NCBI GenBank assembly: GCA_949825025.1
Contig: OX463785.1
Location: forward strand, 17,609,971-17,673,970
Direction of reading: 5' to 3'
Source: Siphlonurus alternatus
Taxonomy: Eukaryota > Arthropoda > Insecta > Ephemeroptera > Siphlonuridae
Length of the DNA stretch: 64,000 nucleotides
The notes below the pieces were generated by a model. That model was not told the DNA's origin and ran no database searches. It saw only the letters and a list, made by a program, of their open reading frames with translations. This document shows positions 58,001 through 64,000 of this stretch, one piece after another. Positions within the stretch are counted from its first letter, which is position 1. Each line of letters opens with the position of its first letter. A program made the position numbers and the translations under genes.

Positions 58001-61000
58001 AAATTTCTAGGGAACGAAGTGTACGTCGTGCCAGTTACTGACACATCACAGATTATAGGTAACAACATCCTTTAAATGAATCCGTAAAAAAATTTGATGA
58101 AACCAGGGGATAAAGGAACAATTTTGTCTTGGAGGTGGAAATTTATTAAAAAAATCAACGATCCTCGGTATAAAAAAATTTCTAGGGAACGAAGTGTACG
58201 TCGTGCCAGTTACTGACACATCACAAATTATAGGTAACAACATCCTTTAAATGAATCCGTAAAAAAATTTCATGAAACCAGGGAATAAAGGAACAATTTT
58301 GACTTGGAGGTGGAAATTTACTAAAAAAAATCAACGATCCTCGGTATAAAAAAATTTCTAGGGAACGCAATAAACGTCGTGCCAGTTACTGACACATCAC
58401 AAATTATAGGTAACAACATTCTTTAAATGAATCCGTAAAAAAATTTGATGAAACCAGGGGATAAAGGAACAATTTTGTCTTGGAGGTGGAAATTTAATAA
58501 AAAAAATCAACGATCCTCGGTATAAAAAAATTTCTAGGGAACGAAGTGTACGTCGTGCCAGTTACTGACACATCACAGATTATAGGTAACAACATTCTTT
58601 AAATGAATCCGTAAAAAAATTTGATGAAACCAAGGGATTAAGGAACAATTTTGTCTTGGAGGTGGAAATTTATTAAAAAAATCAACGATCCTCGGTATTA
58701 AAAAATTTCTAGGGAACGCAATAAACGTCGTGCCAGTTACTGACACATCACAAATTATAGGTAACAACATCCTTTAAATGAATCCGTAAAAAAATTTGAT
58801 GAAACCAGGGGATAAAGGAACAATTTTGACTTGGAGGTGGAAATTTATTAAAAAAATCAACGATCCTCGGTATAAAAAAAATTCTAGGGAACGCAATAAA
58901 CGTCGTGCCAGTTACTGACACATCACAAATTATAGGTAACAACATTCTTTAAATGAATCCGTAAAAAAATTTGATGAAACCAGGGGATAAAGGAACAATT
59001 TTGACTTGGAGGTGGAAATTTATTAAAAAAAATCAACGATCCTCGGTATAAAAAAATCTCTAGGGAACGCAATAAACGTCGTGCCAGTTACTGACACATC
59101 ACAAATTATAGGTAACAACATCCTTTAAATGAATCCGTAAAAAAATTTGATGAAACCAGGGGATAAAGGAACAATTTTGACTTGGAGGTGGAAATTTATT
59201 AAAAAAAATCAACGATCCTCGGTACAAAAAAATTTCTAGGGAACGCAATAAACGTCGTGCCAGTTACTGACACATCACAAATTATAGGTAACAACATTCT
59301 TTAAGTGAATCCGTAAAAAAATTTGATGAAACCAGGGGATAAAGGAACAATTTTGTCTTGGAGGTGGAAATTTAATAAAAAAAATCAACGATCCTCGGTA
59401 TAAAAAAATTTCTAGGGAACGAAGTGTACGTCGTGCCAGTTACTGACACATCACAGATTATAGGTAACAACATCCTTTAAATGAATCCGTAAAAAAATTT
59501 GATGAAACCAGGGGATAAAGGAACAATTTTGTCTTGGAGGTGGAAATTTATTAAAAAAATCAACGATCCTCGGTATAAAAAAATTTCTAGGGAACGAAGT
59601 GTACGTCGTGCCAGTTACTGACACATCACAAATTATAGGTAACACCATCTTTTAAATGAATCCGTAAAAAAATTTCATGAAACCAGGGAATAAAGGAACA
59701 ATTTTGACTTGGAGGTGGAAATTTTCTAAAAAAAATCAACGATCCTCGGTATAAAAAAATTTCTAGGGAACGCAATAAACGTCGTGCCAGTTACTGACAC
59801 ATCACAAATTATAGGTAACAACATTCTTTAAATGAATCCGTAAAAAAATTTGATGAAACCAGGGGATAAAGGAACAATTTTGTCTTGGAGGTGGAAATTT
59901 AATAAAAAAAATCAACGATCCTCGGTATAAAAAAATTTCTAGGGAACGAAGTGTACGTCGTGCCAGTTACTGACACATCACAGAGTATAGGTAACAACAT
60001 CCTTTAAATGAATCCGTAAAAAAATTTGATGAAACCAAGGGATTAAGGAACAATTTTGTCTTGGAGGTGGAAATTTATTAAAAAAATCAACGATCCTCGG
60101 TATTAAAAAATTTCTAGGGAACGCAATAAACGTCGTGCCAGTTACTGACACATCACAAATTATAGGTAACAACATCCTTTAAATGAATCCGTAAAAAAAT
60201 TTGATGAAACCAGGGGATAAAGGAACAATTTTGACTTGGAGGTGGAAATTTATTAAAAAAATCAACGATCCTCGGTATAAAAAAAATTCTAGGGAACGCA
60301 ATAAACGTCGTGCCAGTTACTGACACATCACAAATTATAGGTAACAACATCCTTTAAATGAATCCGTAAAAAAATTTGATGAAACCAGGGGATAAAGGAA
60401 CAATTTTGACTTGGAGGTGGAAATTTATTAAAAAAAATCAACGATCCTCGGTATAAAAAAATCTCTAGGGAACGCAATAAACGTCGTGCCAGTTACTGAC
60501 ACATCACAAATTATAGGTAACAACATTCTTTAAATGAATCCGTAAAAAAATTTGATGAAACCAGGGGATAAAGGTACAATTTTGACTTGGAGGTGGAAAT
60601 TTATTTAAAAAAATCAACGATCCTCGGTACAAAAAAATTTCTAGGGAACGCAATAAACGTCGTGCCAGTTACTGACCCATCACAAATTATAGGTAACAAC
60701 ATTCTTTAAGTGAATCCGTAAAAAAATTTGATGAAACCAGGGGATAAAGGAACAATTTTGTCTTGGAGGTGGAAATTTAATAAAAAAAATCAACGATCCT
60801 CGGTATAAAAAAATTTCTAGGGAACGAAGTGTACGTCGTGCCAGTTACTGACACATCACAGATTATAGGTAACAACATCCTTTAAATGAATCCGTAAAAA
60901 AATTTGATGAAACCAGGGGATAAAGGAACAATTTTGTCTTGGAGGTGGAAATTTATTAAAAAAATCAACGATCCTCGGTATAAAAAAAATTCTAGGGAAC

Positions 61001-61217
61001 GCAATAAACGTCGTGCCAGTTACTGACACATCACAAATTATAGGTAACAACATCCTTTAAATGAATCCGTAAAAAAATTTGATGAAACCAGGGGATAAAG
61101 GAACAATTTTGACTTGGAGGTGGAAATTTACTAAAAAAAATCAACGATCCTCGGTATAAAAAAATTTCTAGGGAACGCAATAAACGTCAAGCCAGTTACT
61201 GACACATCACAAATTAT
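55015..61217 (+). repeat. ~175.6-bp satellite, left block, about 35 units
   Basis: Unit starts TTCTAGGGAACG, includes GTCGTGCCAGTTACTGACAC and GGAGGTGGAAATTTA, and ends at AACGATCCTCGGTATAAAAA. Two main variants differ after GGGAACG: AAGTGTACG and CAATAAACG. Variant marks recur at 1,405 bp (8 units), and AAGTGTACG units are often 527 bp (3 units) apart. The array begins about 540 bp upstream of the gene's ATG. Every unit yields the same 65-codon ORF on the minus strand, a by-product of unit identity. Confidence 0.97.
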
Positions 61218-64000
61218 TCACTTAAAAGATGTTGTTACCTATAATTTGTGATGTGTCAGTAACTGGCACGACGTACACTTCGTTCCCTAAAAATTTTTTT
61301 ATACCGAGGATCGTTAATTTTTTTTAGTAAATTTCCACCTCCAAGTCAAAATTGTTCCTTTATCCCCTGGTTTCATCAAATTTTTTTACGGATTCATTTA
61401 AAGGATGTTGTTACCTATAATTTGTAATGTGACAGTAACTGGCACGACGTTTATTGCGTTCCCTAGAAATTTTTTTATACCGAGGATCGTTGATTTTTTT
61501 TAGTAAATTTCCACCTCCAAGTCAAAATTGTTCCTTTATCCCCTGGTTTCATCAAATTTTTTTACGGATTCATTTAAAGGATGTTGTTACCTATAATTTG
61601 TGATGTGTCAGTAACTGGCACGACGTTTATTGCGTTCCCTAGAAATTTTTTTATACCGAGGATCGTTGATTTTTTTAATAAATTTCCACCTCCAAGACAA
61701 AATTGTTCCTTTATCCCCTGGTTTCATCAAATTTTTTTACGGATTCATTTAAAGGATGTTGTTACCTATACTCTGTGATGTGTCAGTAACTGGCACGACG
61801 TACACTACGTTCCCTAGAAATTTTTTTATACCGAGGATCGTTGATTTTTTTTATTAAATTTCCACCTCCAAAACAAAATTGTTCCTTTATCCCCTGGTTT
61901 CATCAAATTTTTTTACGGATTCATTTAAAGGATGTTGTTACCTATAATCTGTGATGTGTCAGTAACTGGCACGACGTACACTTCGTTCCCTAGAAATTTT
62001 TTTATACCGAGGATCGTTGATTTTTTAAATAAATTTCCACCTCCAAGACAAAATTGTTCCATTATCCCCTGGTTTCATCAAATTTTTTTACGGATTCATT
62101 TAAAGGATGTTGTTACCTATAATCTGTGATGTGTCAGTAACTGGCACGACGTACACTTCGTTCCCTAGAAATTTTTTTATACCGAGGATCGTTGATTTTT
62201 TTTAATAAATTTCCACCTCCAAGTCAAAATTGTTCCTTTATCCCCTGGTTTCATCAAATTTTTTTACGGATTCATTTAAAAGATGTTGTTACCTATAATT
62301 TGTGATGTGTCAGTAACTGGCACAACGTTTATTGCGTTCCCTAGAAATTTTTTTATACCGAGGATCGTTGATTTTTTTAATAAATTTCCACCTCCAAGAC
62401 AAAATTGTTCCTTTATCCCCTGGTTTCATCAAATTTTTTTACGGATTCATTTAAAGGATGTTGTTACCTATAATTTGTGATGTGTCAGTAACTGGCACGA
62501 CGTACACTTCGTTCCCTAGAAATTTTTTTATACCGAGGATCGTTGATTTTTTTAATAAATTTCCACCTCCAAGACAAAATTGTTCCTTTATCCCCTGGTT
62601 TCATCAAATTTTTTTACGGATTCATTTAAAGGATGTTGTTACCTATACTCTGTGATGTGTCAGTAACTGGCACGACGTACACTACGTTCCCTAGAAATTT
62701 TTTTATACCGAGGATCGTTGATTTTTTTTATTAAATTTCCACCTCCAAGTCAAAATTGTTCCTTTATCCCCTGGTTTCATCAAATTTTTTTACGGATTCA
62801 TTTAAAGAATGTTGTTGTTTATAATTTGTGATGTGTCAGTAACTGGCACGACGTTTATTGCGTTCCCTAGAAATTTTTTTGTACCGAGGATCGTTGATTT
62901 TTTTTAATAAATTTCCACCTCCAAGTCAAAATTGTTCCTTTATCCCCTGGTTTCATGAATTTTTTTTACGGATTCATTTAAAAGATTTTGTTACCTATAA
63001 TTTGTGATGTGTCAGTAACTGGCACGACGTTTATTTCGTTCCCTAGAAATTATTTTATACCGAGGATCGTTGATTTTTTTAATAAATTTCCACCTCCAAA
63101 ACAAAATTGTTCCTTTATCCCCTGGTTTCATCAAATTTTTTTACGGATTCATTTAAAGGATGTTGTTACCTATAATCTGTGATGTGTCAGTAACTGGCAC
63201 GACGTTTACTTCGTTCCCTAGAAATTATTTTATACCGAGGATCGTTGATTTTTTTAATAAATTTCCACCTCCAAGACAAAATTGTTCCTTTATCCCCTGG
63301 TTTCATCAAATTTTTTTACGGATTCATTTAAAAGATGTTGTAACCTATAATCTGTGATGTGTCAGTAACTGGCACGACGTACACTTCGTTCCCTAGAAAT
63401 TTTTTTATACCGAGGATCGTTGATTTTTTAAATAAATTTCCACCTCCAAGACAAAATTGTTCCTTTATCCCCTGGTTTCATCAATTTTTTTTACGGATTC
63501 ATTTAAAGGATGTTGTTACCTATAATCTGTGATGTGTCAGTAACTGGCACGACGTACACTTCGTTCCCTAGAAATTTTTTTATACCGAGGATCGTTGATT
63601 TTTTTTAATAAATTTCCACCTCCAAGTCAAAATTGTTCCTTTATCCCCTGGTTTCATCAAATTTTTTACGGATTCATTTAAAAGATGTTGTTACCTATAA
63701 TTTGTGATGTGTCAGTAACTGGCACAACGTTTATTGCGTTCCCTAGAAATTTTTTTTTACCGAGGATCGTTGATTTTTTTAATAAATTTCCACCTCCAAG
63801 ACAAAATTGTTCCTTTATCCCCTGGTTTCATCAAATTTTTTTACGGATTCATTTAAAGGATGTTGTTACCTATAATTTGTGATGTGTCAGTAACTGGCAC
63901 AACGTTTATTGCGTTCCCTAGAAATTTTTTTATACCGAGGATCGTTGATTTTTTTTAGTAAATTTCCACCTCCAAGTCAAAATTGTTCCTTTATCCCCTG
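61218..64000 (-). repeat. ~175.6-bp satellite, inverted right block, about 16 units, runs off the window
   Basis: It is the same satellite as 55015-61217 in reverse orientation. The switch is at about 61217-61218, after CACATCACAAATTAT, and the right block enters mid-unit with TCACTTAAAAGATG. The two blocks together form a large inverted repeat with arms of at least 2.8 kb. Confidence 0.97.

Noticed and set aside
55062..63882. A family of more than twenty near-identical 65-codon ORFs (MLLPIICDVS...)
   Set aside because: They are translations of the 175-bp satellite. The ORF is longer than a unit, the unit is not a multiple of three, and conservation is explained by unit homogenisation on both strands.
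1..64000. CRISPR arrays, operons or phage modules
   Set aside because: The tandem repeats have no spacers and the window is plainly eukaryotic.

Overview
This is an AT-rich animal (metazoan) nuclear window, probably from a marine invertebrate, although the sequence does not show me which phylum. The grounds are GT-AG introns in a multi-exon gene, abundant foldback (MITE-like) DNA elements, a 5S-rRNA-headed SINE, microsatellites and two satellite arrays. There are no prokaryotic features: no operons, and no long ORFs apart from one exon.

One protein-coding gene dominates. It lies on the minus strand, from an ATG at 54481 to a TAA at 4835. I could join 13 coding exons by eye. Every junction is GT-AG, the phases agree throughout, and the product is 1,360 residues. 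The protein is largely low-complexity: a Q run of 12, an alanine run, basic KKRKKDK and KKQRRKK patches, and a 669-residue N/S/T/Q-rich exon. A few conserved-looking islands occur, including SDLNDGQLKALLDEA, NSLEEVSRTKLEDL, SYADITK and the C-terminal AWERVLCEL...VRFYKQSPE. I do not recognise the family with confidence. Intron 1 is 34.4 kb; the other introns are 0.5-2.2 kb.

Region by region: 1-4834 is the 3' flank or 3' UTR, T-rich, with two foldback elements and AATAAA signals just after the stop. 4835-19922 holds exons 13 to 2, with foldback elements in several introns. 19923-54307 is intron 1, with no convincing nested gene. It carries TTAA-bounded long inverted repeats, a hAT-type MITE, a 5S-derived SINE, microsatellites and a 167-bp tandem array (41796-44162) that shows a 5-unit higher-order period. 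54308-54481 is exon 1, with a full CRE palindrome about 270 bp upstream. From about 55015 to the right edge runs a ~175.6-bp satellite. It flips orientation once, near 61217, and shows an 8-unit (1,405-bp) higher-order period on the left of the flip.

The most notable points are the unrecognised conserved-looking gene, the satellite that begins about 0.5 kb upstream of its start codon and inverts once, the TTAA-bounded foldback elements that sit in tandem sharing a single TTAA, and an excess of the palindromic octamer TGACGTCA across the window.
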